A stretch of DNA of 64,000 nucleotides, from contig NZ_JACTVI010000029.1 in the NCBI RefSeq assembly GCF_014495685.1, forward strand, positions 23,223-87,222. The letters are read 5' to 3'. The position numbers were made by a program, and so were the translations under genes. Position 1 is the stretch's first letter, and the number at the start of each line of letters is the position of its first letter. Positions 25,760 to 33,787 of this stretch are shown here, piece by piece. The notes below the pieces were generated by a model that was not told the DNA's origin, did not search any database, and saw only the letters and a list, made by a program, of their open reading frames with translations. This DNA is from Streptomyces sp. TRM68367 (lineage in GTDB: Bacteria > Actinomycetota > Actinomycetes > Streptomycetales > Streptomycetaceae).

Positions 25760-26590
25760 TCACCTCGTCGCTCCTCGCATGAAACCGTTGTAGATGTACC
25801 TCTGCAGGCAGAGGAAGACGATCAGTGTGGGCAAGATGACCAGGACCGCTCCTGCCGAGATCGTTTCCCAATGCGCGCCGAACGGGCCCTTGAAGCGGAA
25901 GAGGGACGTTGAGATCACGCCATGGTCCTGGGACGGCAGGTAGAGGAAGGGGATGTAGAAGTCGTTGTAGGTGGTGATGCCTTTGACGATGACTACGGTG
26001 GCGATCGCCGGTTTCAGGAGCGGGAAGATGATTCTGCGGTAGATCGTGAAGGCGCTGGCGCCGTCCAGGCGCGCCGCCTCGTCGAGGGACAGTGGGATCG
26101 AGCGGATGAACTGCAGGAAGATGTAGATCGACACGATGTCCGTGCCCGTGTAGAGCAGGATCGGCGCCCAGAGGGTGTCGAACGCGCCGAAGCTGTTCAC
26201 GATCTGGAAGGTCGCCACCTGTGTCGTCACGCCGGGGACGAGGGCGGCGATCAGGAACAGGGCGACGACGATTTTCCGGAAACGGAAGGTGAACCGGTCG
26301 ATCGCGTACGCCGTCATCGAGCCGATGAGGACGGTGCCCCCGATGGCGACGACCAGGATGATCGCCGTGTTTCCGAAGGCGGAGAGCATCCGGCCGTCCT
26401 GGAACGCCGTCACGTAGTTGGCGAAGTTGAGCGGGTCCTCGGGGAGCGAGAGGGCTCCGCTGCCCTTGGCCATCTCCTCCTCCGACTTGAGGGAGGTCAG
26501 GAGGACGGCGCCGAGCGGCAGCAGGACGATCACCGTCGCGGCGATCAGCGACAGGTACATGAGGATGCGGGCAACGGCTCGGCGGGTCAT
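25760..26590 (-). CDS. carbohydrate ABC transporter permease (MalG type)
   Basis: The 276-residue membrane protein has about six helices and the permease EAA loop, SLDEAARLDGASAFTIYRRIIFPLLKPA, that contacts the shared ATPase (MsiK in Streptomyces, known for this family). ATG 26590 overlaps the stop of the partner permease as ATGA. With the upstream permease, binding protein and adjacent beta-mannosidase it forms a probable oligomannoside or mannoside importer. No ATPase gene is present locally, as is usual for MsiK-dependent systems. Confidence 0.9.
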   Translation of the reverse strand: MTRRAVARILMYLSLIAATVIVLLPLGAVLLTSLKSEEEMAKGSGALSLPEDPLNFANYVTAFQDGRMLSAFGNTAIILVVAIGGTVLIGSMTAYAIDRFTFRFRKIVVALFLIAALVPGVTTQVATFQIVNSFGAFDTLWAPILLYTGTDIVSIYIFLQFIRSIPLSLDEAARLDGASAFTIYRRIIFPLLKPAIATVVIVKGITTYNDFYIPFLYLPSQDHGVISTSLFRFKGPFGAHWETISAGAVLVILPTLIVFLCLQRYIYNGFMRGATR

Positions 26591-27543
26591 ACGAGGTCCA
26601 CCCTGTCGTCGGGGACGAGCCGGCGTTGCACCCAGGTCACCGTCAGGATGATCAGCAGCAGCACGACGGCGGCGGCCGAGGCGAGGCCCGTCTTGTTGAA
26701 CTGGAAGGCCAGCTTCACGGTCTGGATCACGAAGGTCTCGGTGCCGGTCGCCCCGCCGGTCATGATGTACGGGATCTCGAAGACCGCCAGCGAGCCGGAG
26801 ATGGACAGGATCACCGTCAGCGTGAGGACCGGCTTGATGCCCGGCGCGATGATGTGGCGGAACTGGTGCCAGCGGTTCGCGCCGTCCAGGTCGGCCGCCT
26901 CGTACAGTTCCCCGGGGATGGACTGGATCGCGCCGAGGAAGAGGACGAAGTTCAGGCCCAGGTAGCGCCAGACCGACACGCCCGCGAGAGAGGTGTTCGC
27001 GGAGGACGGCGTGCCCAGCCAGGTGTGGTCGGTGTGCACGCCGAACAGGCTCAGCACCGAGTCGAGGGTGCCGCCGTCCTGGAAGAAGTACAGGAAGACC
27101 AGGCCGATCGCGACGCCGTTGATCAGGTACGGGAAGAACAGCACGCCCTTGAAGAAGTTCCGGAAGCGGACGTTGAAGCTCAGCACCGTCGCGAAGTACA
27201 GCGCGAGGACGATCTGCACGGCCGAGGCGACCAGGTAGTAACCGCTGACGAAGAAGACCTGGAAGAGGTCCTCGCGGGTGAAGATCTCGGCGTAGTTCCC
27301 GGCGCCCGTGTAGCTCAGTTCGGGGCTCACGCCGTCCCAGTCGGTGAAGCTGTACGCGACCATGTTGGCGATCGGCGCGTAGGTGAAGGTGATCAGGAGG
27401 GCGAGCGGGGCGAGCAGAAACAGCCAGGGGGTGACGACCCGCCGCAGGCGGGCCCTGCGCGGCGCGGGTTCGGCGACTGCCGTCTCCGGGCCCGGTGGCG
27501 CCGGAGGCCGGGAGGCGGCCGCCTTCTCGGTGGTGTCCGTCAT
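26587..27543 (-). CDS. carbohydrate ABC transporter permease (MalF type)
   Basis: The 318-residue protein has a Pro/Ala-rich cytoplasmic head, a first helix from about residue 37 (WLFLLAPLALLITFTYAPI), and further helices. The EAA motif, LYEAADLDGANRWHQFRHIIAPGI, lies near 215. ATG 27543 shares one base with the stop of the binding-protein gene (TGATG). Its longer N-terminus and position are those of the MalF-type partner of the following permease. Confidence 0.9.
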   Translation of the reverse strand: MTDTTEKAAASRPPAPPGPETAVAEPAPRRARLRRVVTPWLFLLAPLALLITFTYAPIANMVAYSFTDWDGVSPELSYTGAGNYAEIFTREDLFQVFFVSGYYLVASAVQIVLALYFATVLSFNVRFRNFFKGVLFFPYLINGVAIGLVFLYFFQDGGTLDSVLSLFGVHTDHTWLGTPSSANTSLAGVSVWRYLGLNFVLFLGAIQSIPGELYEAADLDGANRWHQFRHIIAPGIKPVLTLTVILSISGSLAVFEIPYIMTGGATGTETFVIQTVKLAFQFNKTGLASAAAVVLLLIILTVTWVQRRLVPDDRVDLV

Positions 27544-28856
27544 CAGGACCCCAGGCTCGCCTGCGTGTCGGTCCACTTCTTGGAGAGGTCCGCGAAGAAG
27601 TCAGCCAGGCTGCCCTTCTTCGCGCCGCGGGCGAGGTCGACCAGGTTCTGGCGGTAGGTGGGCTGGTAGATGCCGACCTCGGAGGCGTTGTCGAGCTTCT
27701 TGAGCTTCGCGCCCGCGGTGTCGTCCACCTCGATGATCTTCACGCCCGCGTCCTGGTACGGCTTCAGCACCGCGGGTAGGGCCGCGTCCTTGAGCGGGGA
27801 GACGGCCAGGTTGTCCTCGACGTAGCCGGACTTGTCGGTGAACCAGTCGATCCAGGCTCGGGCCGCCGCCTTGTGCTTGGAGTGGACGTTGACGGCCTGG
27901 TTGTAGTCGGGCTGGGCGACCGCGCAGAAGGTGCCGTTCTTCTTCGCCGGGAAGGGCATGAACCCGATGTCGTCCGGGTTCACGCCGGCCTTCTTCGCGG
28001 CGTCCTGGAACTGGATGATCGCCCAGGTGCCGAGCCACTGCGTGGCGATCTCGCCCCGGGCCAGACGCGGTTTGGACTCCTCCCAGTTGGTCGTCGTCGG
28101 GTCTTTCTCAGCGAGCCCCTGCTTGACGATGTCGTGCAGCAGCGTGTCGCCGACGCGCAACTCGGAGCCCTTCGCCCACGGGTCGCCCTCGGCGAGCTTC
28201 GTGGTGGCCTGGGTGTCGCAGTTGACCGCGCCGCGGACGTCTGTCCACTGCGTCATCGGCCACTTGGCGGCGAAGTTGGTGTAGAAGGGGGTCGCGTCGG
28301 TCTTGTCCTTGATGGCCTTCAGGGCGTCGAGGAACGCGGCCGGGCTGGTGGGCCATTCGGTGACCCCGGCCTCACGCCAGACCTTCTTGTTGTAGAGGAA
28401 GCCGGGTATCACGCCGACCGGGCTCTGGCCGTAGACCTTGCCGTCGACGGTGGTGTAGTCGGTGAAGCGGTATTTCTTGCTGCGCTCGGCCTGGGTGCCC
28501 AGTGAGGCGAAGAACTTGGGGTAGTCGTCCTTCTCGATGACCGCGGGGATCAGCAGGACATCGCCGTAGTCCTCCGTGTTCATCCGGATCTTGATCTCGG
28601 ACTCGTAGTTGGTGAGGGCCTGGAACTCGACCTTCACCTTCGGGTAGGTCTTCCTGAACTCGGCGGCGTACCGGTCCATCGTGCCGTCCTGCACGAGGTC
28701 GGTCCGCACGGTGAGGACCGTGATGGTCCCTCTCACCTTCGACGGGTCGGTGGGCGCCTCGGCCTCGGCGCCCTCGGTCCCGCGCGAGGTTCCGGTGCAG
28801 CCGGCGGCCACCAGGGCGGCTCCCACGGCGAGTGCCAGGACAGTACGGCGGTTCAT
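27543..28856 (-). CDS. carbohydrate ABC transporter substrate-binding lipoprotein
   Basis: The 437-residue type 1 sugar-binding protein begins MNRRTVLALAVGAALVAAGC, a lipoprotein signal with the lipobox AAGC. Typical SBP blocks follow: ITVLTVRTDLVQDG, PKVKVEFQAL, DVLLIPAVIEKDDYPKF and KAAARAWIDWFTDKSGY. Three upstream Met codons are less likely starts because the signal peptide begins at 28856. It is first in the importer operon and faces the beta-mannosidase gene across a 156-base gap. The ligand is inferred to be a beta-mannoside. Confidence 0.92.
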   Translation of the reverse strand: MNRRTVLALAVGAALVAAGCTGTSRGTEGAEAEAPTDPSKVRGTITVLTVRTDLVQDGTMDRYAAEFRKTYPKVKVEFQALTNYESEIKIRMNTEDYGDVLLIPAVIEKDDYPKFFASLGTQAERSKKYRFTDYTTVDGKVYGQSPVGVIPGFLYNKKVWREAGVTEWPTSPAAFLDALKAIKDKTDATPFYTNFAAKWPMTQWTDVRGAVNCDTQATTKLAEGDPWAKGSELRVGDTLLHDIVKQGLAEKDPTTTNWEESKPRLARGEIATQWLGTWAIIQFQDAAKKAGVNPDDIGFMPFPAKKNGTFCAVAQPDYNQAVNVHSKHKAAARAWIDWFTDKSGYVEDNLAVSPLKDAALPAVLKPYQDAGVKIIEVDDTAGAKLKKLDNASEVGIYQPTYRQNLVDLARGAKKGSLADFFADLSKKWTDTQASLGS

Positions 28857-28917
28857 GTGCATCAGCTCCGTTCTTGTCACGGACGGAAGAGCACGTGCGG
28901 GTTGGCTGGTTTCGGCA

Positions 28918-28938
28918 CTCTGTCAGCGCTTTCTCAAC
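28918..28938. promoter_or_regulatory. candidate LacI-family operator between importer and beta-mannosidase
   Basis: The sequence tgtcagcgctttct (28921-28934) has the AGCGCT core typical of Streptomyces LacI-family operators, with imperfect flanks. It lies in the shared promoter region of the divergent binding-protein and beta-mannosidase genes. The LacI protein at the end of this unit is the likely reader (inference). Confidence 0.45.
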
Positions 28939-29012
28939 CGGTAAAGTCCCATTCCCGCCAACGATGCGAACATGACGCTCAGTTCTGTGCTGGACCGGTT
29001 TAGGGAGTGCGC

Positions 29013-31394
29013 ATGCTGGAGGCCACACCGCTCGCCGACGGATGGACCCTGCGACACCCTGAGGACGCCGCGGACGCGCTCCCGGCCGCGATGCCGGGCT
29101 GTGTGCACACGGATCTGCTGGCGGCGGGGTTGATCCCGGATCCGTTCCTCGGCCAGAACGAGACCGAGGTGGCGTGGGTGGGGCGGCGGGAGTGGACGTA
29201 CGAGCGGGAGCTGGGGCCCGCGTCCCGGCACGAGCAGACCGACCTCGTCTTCGAGGGGCTCGACACCGCCGCGGAGATCACGCTCGACGGCCAGCTCCTC
29301 GGGCGGGTGCGGAACATGCACCGCTCGTACCGCTTCGACGTGACCGGTCTCTCGGGGCGGCTGTCGGTGCGGTTCGTGTCCGCGTACGCCGAGGCCGAGG
29401 TGGTGCGCGGCAAGCTGGGCGAGCGGCCCGCCGCGTACGCCGAGCCGTACCAGTACATCCGCAAGATGGCCTGCTCCTTCGGCTGGGACTGGGGGCCGAC
29501 TTTGGTGACGGCCGGGATGTGGCGGCCGGTACGGCTGGAGCAGTGGTCGACGGCCCGGATCGCGCGGGTGCGCCCGCTCGTCACCCTCGAACAGCGCACC
29601 GGTGTCGTGGAGTTGCACGTCGACGTCGAGCGGACCCGGGTCGAGGCGCCGCTCGCCGTCGAGGCGAACGTCGGCGGGGTGCGGGCGCGCGCGGAGATCG
29701 ACGGGACGCGGGGGGTCGTACGGCTCCGGGTGCCGGACGCCGCGCTGTGGTGGCCGCAGGGGTACGGTGAACAGCCGCTGTACGACGTGGAGTTGACACT
29801 GCTGCACAGGGGCGGCGAGGCGCTGGACGGGTGGCGGCGGCGGATCGGCTTCCGCAGCGTCGAGCTGGACACGTCGGCCGACGCGCACGGCACCGGGTTC
29901 ACCCTCGTCGTCAACGGCGAGCGGCTCTTCGCGCGGGGCGTCAACTGGATCCCGGACGACGTGTTCCCGTCCCGGATCACCCGCGAGCGGTACCGGGAGC
30001 GGCTCGCGCAGGCCGCCGGCGCGGGCGTGGACCTCGTACGGATCTGGGGCGGCGGGATCTACGAGAGCAAGGACTTCTACGACGCCTGCGACGAGCTGGG
30101 GCTGCTGGTGTGGCAGGACTTCCCGTTCGCGTGCGCGGCCTACCCGGAGGGGCAGCCGCTGCGGGGCGAGGTGGAGGCCGAGGCCCGGGAGAACGTCGTA
30201 CGGCTGATGCCGCATCCGTCGCTGGTGCTGTGGAACGGCAACAACGAGAACCTGTGGGGCTTCCGCGACTGGGACTGGGAGCGGCGGCTGGCCGGGGACT
30301 CGTGGGGCGAGGGGTACTACCTGGGCGTCCTGCCGCGGGTGGTGGCCGAGTTGGATCCGACGCGGCCGTACACGGCGGGCAGTCCGTGGTCCGGGTCGTG
30401 GGCCCACCACCCGAACGACCCGGCGCACGGCACGCACCACTCCTGGGAGGTGTGGAACCGCGAGGACTACGCCGACTACCGGCTGAGCGTGCCGCGGTTC
30501 GTCGCCGAGTTCGGCTGGCAGGCGCCGCCCGCGTTCGCCACGCTGCGGCGCGCCCTGCCCGGCGAGGAGTTCGCGCCCGGCTCCCCCGGCATGATGCACC
30601 ACCAGAAGGCGGACGACGGCAACGGCAAGCTCAGGCGGGGCTTGGAGCGGCACTTCGCCTTCCCCGAGGGGGACTTCGACCGCTGGCACTACCTCACGCA
30701 GGTCAACCAGGCGCGTGCCGTCGCCGCCGGGATCGAGCACTGGCGGTCGCACTGGCCGGTGTGCGCGGGCACCGTCGTCTGGCAGCTCAACGACTGCTGG
30801 CCGGTCACGAGCTGGGCCGCGATCGACGGGGACGGGCGCGAGAAGCCGCTGTACCACGAGCTGCGGCGGCTGTACGCCGACCGGCTGCTCAGCCTCCAGG
30901 TGCGGGACGGCAGGCTGGTGCTGGCCGCCGTGAACCAGTCGGCAGGCGAGTGGGGCGCCGCCCTGACCCTGCGCCGGATGTCCGTCGAGGGCGAGGTGCT
31001 CGGCGAGACGCGTACCGGTCTGTCCGTGGAGCGGCGGGCGGTGGGCGTGGTGCGCGTACCGGACGAGCTGGCGCCCGACGGGCCGAAGGAGTTCCTGGTC
31101 GCCGACGCGGACGGGCTGCGCGCGCTGCACTTCCCGGTGCCGGACCGGGATATCCCGTATCCCCGGCCGGAGTTCGACGTGGCGCCGGCGCCCGGCGGGA
31201 TCACGGTGACCGCCCGCACTCTCGTACGGGACCTGCTGCTCCAGGCCGACCGGCTCGGTCCGGAGGCGCGGGCCGACCGGGGGCTGGCCACGCTGCTGCC
31301 CGGCGAACAGGTCACCATCGGGGTGCGCGGCTGGCAGACTCCGGATGCCCGGACAGCAAGATCAGCCCTGTACTGCATGGAGCCCCACCGATGA
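29013..31394 (+). CDS. beta-mannosidase, glycoside hydrolase family 2
   Basis: The 793-residue enzyme removes terminal beta-mannosyl units. N-terminal jelly-roll (GWTLRHPEDAADALPAAMPG at 10-30, including the PGCVHTDL motif) and immunoglobulin-like domains lead to the TIM barrel (RIWGGGIYESKDFYDACDEL). The acid/base Glu is in WNGNNEN and the nucleophile Glu in FVAEFGWQAPP. ATG 29013 is chosen for the AGGGA at 29002-29006; GTG 29007 is alternative. There is no signal peptide, so it acts on imported mannosides in the cytoplasm. It overlaps the LacI gene as ATGA. Confidence 0.93.
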   Translation: MLEATPLADGWTLRHPEDAADALPAAMPGCVHTDLLAAGLIPDPFLGQNETEVAWVGRREWTYERELGPASRHEQTDLVFEGLDTAAEITLDGQLLGRVRNMHRSYRFDVTGLSGRLSVRFVSAYAEAEVVRGKLGERPAAYAEPYQYIRKMACSFGWDWGPTLVTAGMWRPVRLEQWSTARIARVRPLVTLEQRTGVVELHVDVERTRVEAPLAVEANVGGVRARAEIDGTRGVVRLRVPDAALWWPQGYGEQPLYDVELTLLHRGGEALDGWRRRIGFRSVELDTSADAHGTGFTLVVNGERLFARGVNWIPDDVFPSRITRERYRERLAQAAGAGVDLVRIWGGGIYESKDFYDACDELGLLVWQDFPFACAAYPEGQPLRGEVEAEARENVVRLMPHPSLVLWNGNNENLWGFRDWDWERRLAGDSWGEGYYLGVLPRVVAELDPTRPYTAGSPWSGSWAHHPNDPAHGTHHSWEVWNREDYADYRLSVPRFVAEFGWQAPPAFATLRRALPGEEFAPGSPGMMHHQKADDGNGKLRRGLERHFAFPEGDFDRWHYLTQVNQARAVAAGIEHWRSHWPVCAGTVVWQLNDCWPVTSWAAIDGDGREKPLYHELRRLYADRLLSLQVRDGRLVLAAVNQSAGEWGAALTLRRMSVEGEVLGETRTGLSVERRAVGVVRVPDELAPDGPKEFLVADADGLRALHFPVPDRDIPYPRPEFDVAPAPGGITVTARTLVRDLLLQADRLGPEARADRGLATLLPGEQVTIGVRGWQTPDARTARSALYCMEPHR

Positions 31395-32428
31395 CAGGAC
31401 TCTCAGGTCCGCGCGTCACCATCAAGGACGTCGCCGCGCGCGCCGGCGTGTCCAAGGGTGCCGTGTCCCTCGCCTTCAACCACAAGCCGGGCCTGTCGGA
31501 GGCGACCCGGGACCGGATATTCCGGGCGGCGCGGGAGCTGGGCTGGGAGCCGAGCCTCACTGCCCGGACGCTTGCGGGGTCGCGCGTGGACGTGGTGGGG
31601 CTGGCGATCTGCCGGCCGGCGCGGATGCTCGGGCTCGAGCCCTGGTTCATGGAGTTCATCTCGGGCGTGGAGAGCGTCCTGACCGACCACTCCTGCTCGC
31701 TGCTGCTGCGGCTCGTACGGAATCTGGACGAGGAGATCGGGCTGCAGGAGTCGTGGTGGCGGGGGCGGCAGATCGGCGGCTCGATCCTCGTGGACTTCCG
31801 CGCGGACGACCCCCGCGTGGCCGCGGTCGAACGGCTCGGGATGCCGGTGGTCGCCGTCGGGCACCCCTCCCTGACCGGCGGCCTGACCTCCGTGTGGACC
31901 GACGACGCCACGGCCGTGACGGAGGCTGTGCGGTATCTGGCGGCGCTCGGGCACCGGCGGATCGCCCGGGTCGGCGGCGCGGCGGCGCTCGGCCACACGA
32001 TCATGCGTGCGGCCGCCTTCGACGAGGCGGCGCGTACGCTCCGGCTCGGCGGGGCCCGGCAGGTCGCCACGGACTACTCCGGCGAGGCGGGCGCGCGGGC
32101 GACGCGGTCGCTGCTGACGGCCGCGCCGCCGGACCGGCCTACGGCGATCGTGTACGACAACGACATCATGGCGGTGGCCGGGCTGTCGGTGGCGGCGGAG
32201 ATGGGGTTGCGGGTGCCGGAGGACGTGTCGCTGCTGGCCTGGGACGACTCGCAGCTGTGCCGGCTGACGCATCCGACGCTGTCGGCGATGAGCCATGACG
32301 TGCACGGGTTCGGGGCGGATGCGGCGCGTACGCTGTTCGGGGTGATCATGGAGGAAGGGGTGATGTCGCATCCGGTGCCTACGCCGGTACTGACGCCCAG
32401 AGGGTCTACGGCAGCGCCCCGCGGGTAG
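31391..32428 (+). CDS. LacI-family transcriptional regulator
   Basis: The 345-residue repressor has a classic N-terminal helix-turn-helix (VTIKDVAARAGVSKGAVSLA at 9-28, hinge near LTARTLAGSR). A periplasmic-binding-like sensor follows, with IGGSILVDFRADDPR and GLRVPEDVSLLAWDDSQLCR. It is translated from ATG 31391, overlapping the beta-mannosidase stop. It most likely represses the mannoside importer and beta-mannosidase until a sugar inducer binds, acting at the AGCGCT-centred site in their divergent promoter. Confidence 0.92.
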   Translation: MTGLSGPRVTIKDVAARAGVSKGAVSLAFNHKPGLSEATRDRIFRAARELGWEPSLTARTLAGSRVDVVGLAICRPARMLGLEPWFMEFISGVESVLTDHSCSLLLRLVRNLDEEIGLQESWWRGRQIGGSILVDFRADDPRVAAVERLGMPVVAVGHPSLTGGLTSVWTDDATAVTEAVRYLAALGHRRIARVGGAAALGHTIMRAAAFDEAARTLRLGGARQVATDYSGEAGARATRSLLTAAPPDRPTAIVYDNDIMAVAGLSVAAEMGLRVPEDVSLLAWDDSQLCRLTHPTLSAMSHDVHGFGADAARTLFGVIMEEGVMSHPVPTPVLTPRGSTAAPRG

Positions 32429-32498
32429 TCGGCCAGCGCTGCACTGGAGACTCACCCGCAGGTGTGACCTTCACCGCTCGGCCCACCAGGACTGGGCA

Positions 32499-32519
32499 GC
32501 TACGTTACTGATAAGTAGC
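32499..32519. promoter_or_regulatory. imperfect 21-bp palindrome upstream of fadA
   Basis: The arms gctacgtta (32499-32507) and ataagtagc (32511-32519) pair at most positions around a central ctg. The site is 50 bases upstream of the fadA start, followed by AT-richer DNA fit for a promoter. A fatty-acid-responsive repressor is plausible, but none is encoded nearby. Confidence 0.45.
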
Positions 32520-32569
32520 ATGGCGTCTTAAGCAAGCGCTCAGCATCCCGCATCTGGAGGAGAGCCATC

Positions 32570-33787
32570 GTGCCTCGTACCGTCAGGGACGTCGTCTTCG
32601 TCGACGGCGTCCGAACCCCGTTCGGCAAGGCGGGCCCGAAGGGCATCTACCACGAGACCCGCGCCGACGACCTTGTCGTGAAGGCGATCCGGGAGCTGCT
32701 GCGCCGCAACCCCGGTCTCGACCCGAAGACGATCGACGAGGTCGCCGTCGCCGCGACCACGCAGATCGGCGACCAGGGCCTGACCATCGGCCGGACGGCG
32801 GGCATCCTCGCCGGTCTCCCCCAGTCCGTCCCGGGTTACGCGATCGACCGCATGTGCGCGGGCGCCCTGACGGCCGTGACGACCGTGTCCGGCTCCATCG
32901 CCTTCGGCGCGTACGACGTCGCCGTCGCGGGCGGTGTCGAGCACATGGGCCGCCACCCGATGGGCGAGGGCGTCGACCCGAACCCGCGGTTCGTGTCCGA
33001 GAAGCTGGTCGACGAGTCCGCCCTGTTCATGGGCATGACCGCGGAGAACCTGCACGACCGCTACCCGCACATCACCAAGCAGCGCGCCGACGAGTACGCG
33101 GTGCGCTCGCAGGAGAAGGCCGCCAAGGCGTACGCCAACGGCAAGATCCAGGCCGACCTGGTGCCGATCTCCGTACGCCGCACCAATGAAGAGGCGGGCG
33201 AGACCGGCTGGGGCCTGGTCACCGCCGACGAGCCGATGCGCCCGGGGACGACCCTGGAGAACCTGGCGGGCCTGAAGACCCCGTTCCGCGTGCACGGCCG
33301 GGTCACAGCCGGCAACGCGGCCGGTCTGAACGACGGCGCCACCGCCTCGCTCATCGCGTCCGAGGACTTCGCCCGCGAGCACAACCTGCCGGTGAAGATG
33401 CGCCTGGTGGGCTACGCCTTCGCGGGCGTCGAGCCGGAGGTCATGGGCTACGGCCCGATTCCGGCCACGGAGAAGGCCCTCGCCAAGGCGGGGCTGAGCA
33501 TCTCCGACATCGGTCTGTTCGAGATCAACGAGGCCTTCGCCGTCCAGGTGCTGGCCTTCCTGGACCACTACGGCATCGCCGACGACGACGAGCGCGTCAA
33601 CCAGTACGGCGGCGCCATCGCCTTCGGCCACCCGCTGGCCTCCTCCGGCGTCCGCCTGATGACGCAGCTGGCCCGCCAGTTCGAGGAGCAGCCGCACGTC
33701 CGCTACGGCCTGACCACCATGTGCGTCGGCTTCGGCATGGGCGCGACGGTCATCTGGGAGAACCCGCACTTCGAGGGGGACAAGTGA
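32570..33787 (+). CDS. fadA: acetyl-CoA C-acyltransferase (3-ketoacyl-CoA thiolase)
   Basis: The 405-residue thiolase performs the last step of beta-oxidation. The acyl-accepting Cys is in DRMCAGALTAV, the catalytic His in GGAIAFGHPLASSG, and the second Cys in MCVGFGMGA; NEAFA is also present. GTG 32570 follows GGAGGAG. It is coupled to fadB by a GTGA overlap, giving the two parts of the beta-oxidation complex in one operon. The location matches SCO6027-SCO6026 from memory. Confidence 0.95.
   Translation: MPRTVRDVVFVDGVRTPFGKAGPKGIYHETRADDLVVKAIRELLRRNPGLDPKTIDEVAVAATTQIGDQGLTIGRTAGILAGLPQSVPGYAIDRMCAGALTAVTTVSGSIAFGAYDVAVAGGVEHMGRHPMGEGVDPNPRFVSEKLVDESALFMGMTAENLHDRYPHITKQRADEYAVRSQEKAAKAYANGKIQADLVPISVRRTNEEAGETGWGLVTADEPMRPGTTLENLAGLKTPFRVHGRVTAGNAAGLNDGATASLIASEDFAREHNLPVKMRLVGYAFAGVEPEVMGYGPIPATEKALAKAGLSISDIGLFEINEAFAVQVLAFLDHYGIADDDERVNQYGGAIAFGHPLASSGVRLMTQLARQFEEQPHVRYGLTTMCVGFGMGATVIWENPHFEGDK

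Noticed and set aside
28923..31130. Long antisense frame over the beta-mannosidase
   Set aside because: No domain or motif and composition typical of a shadow frame; the plus-strand GH2 protein is clear.
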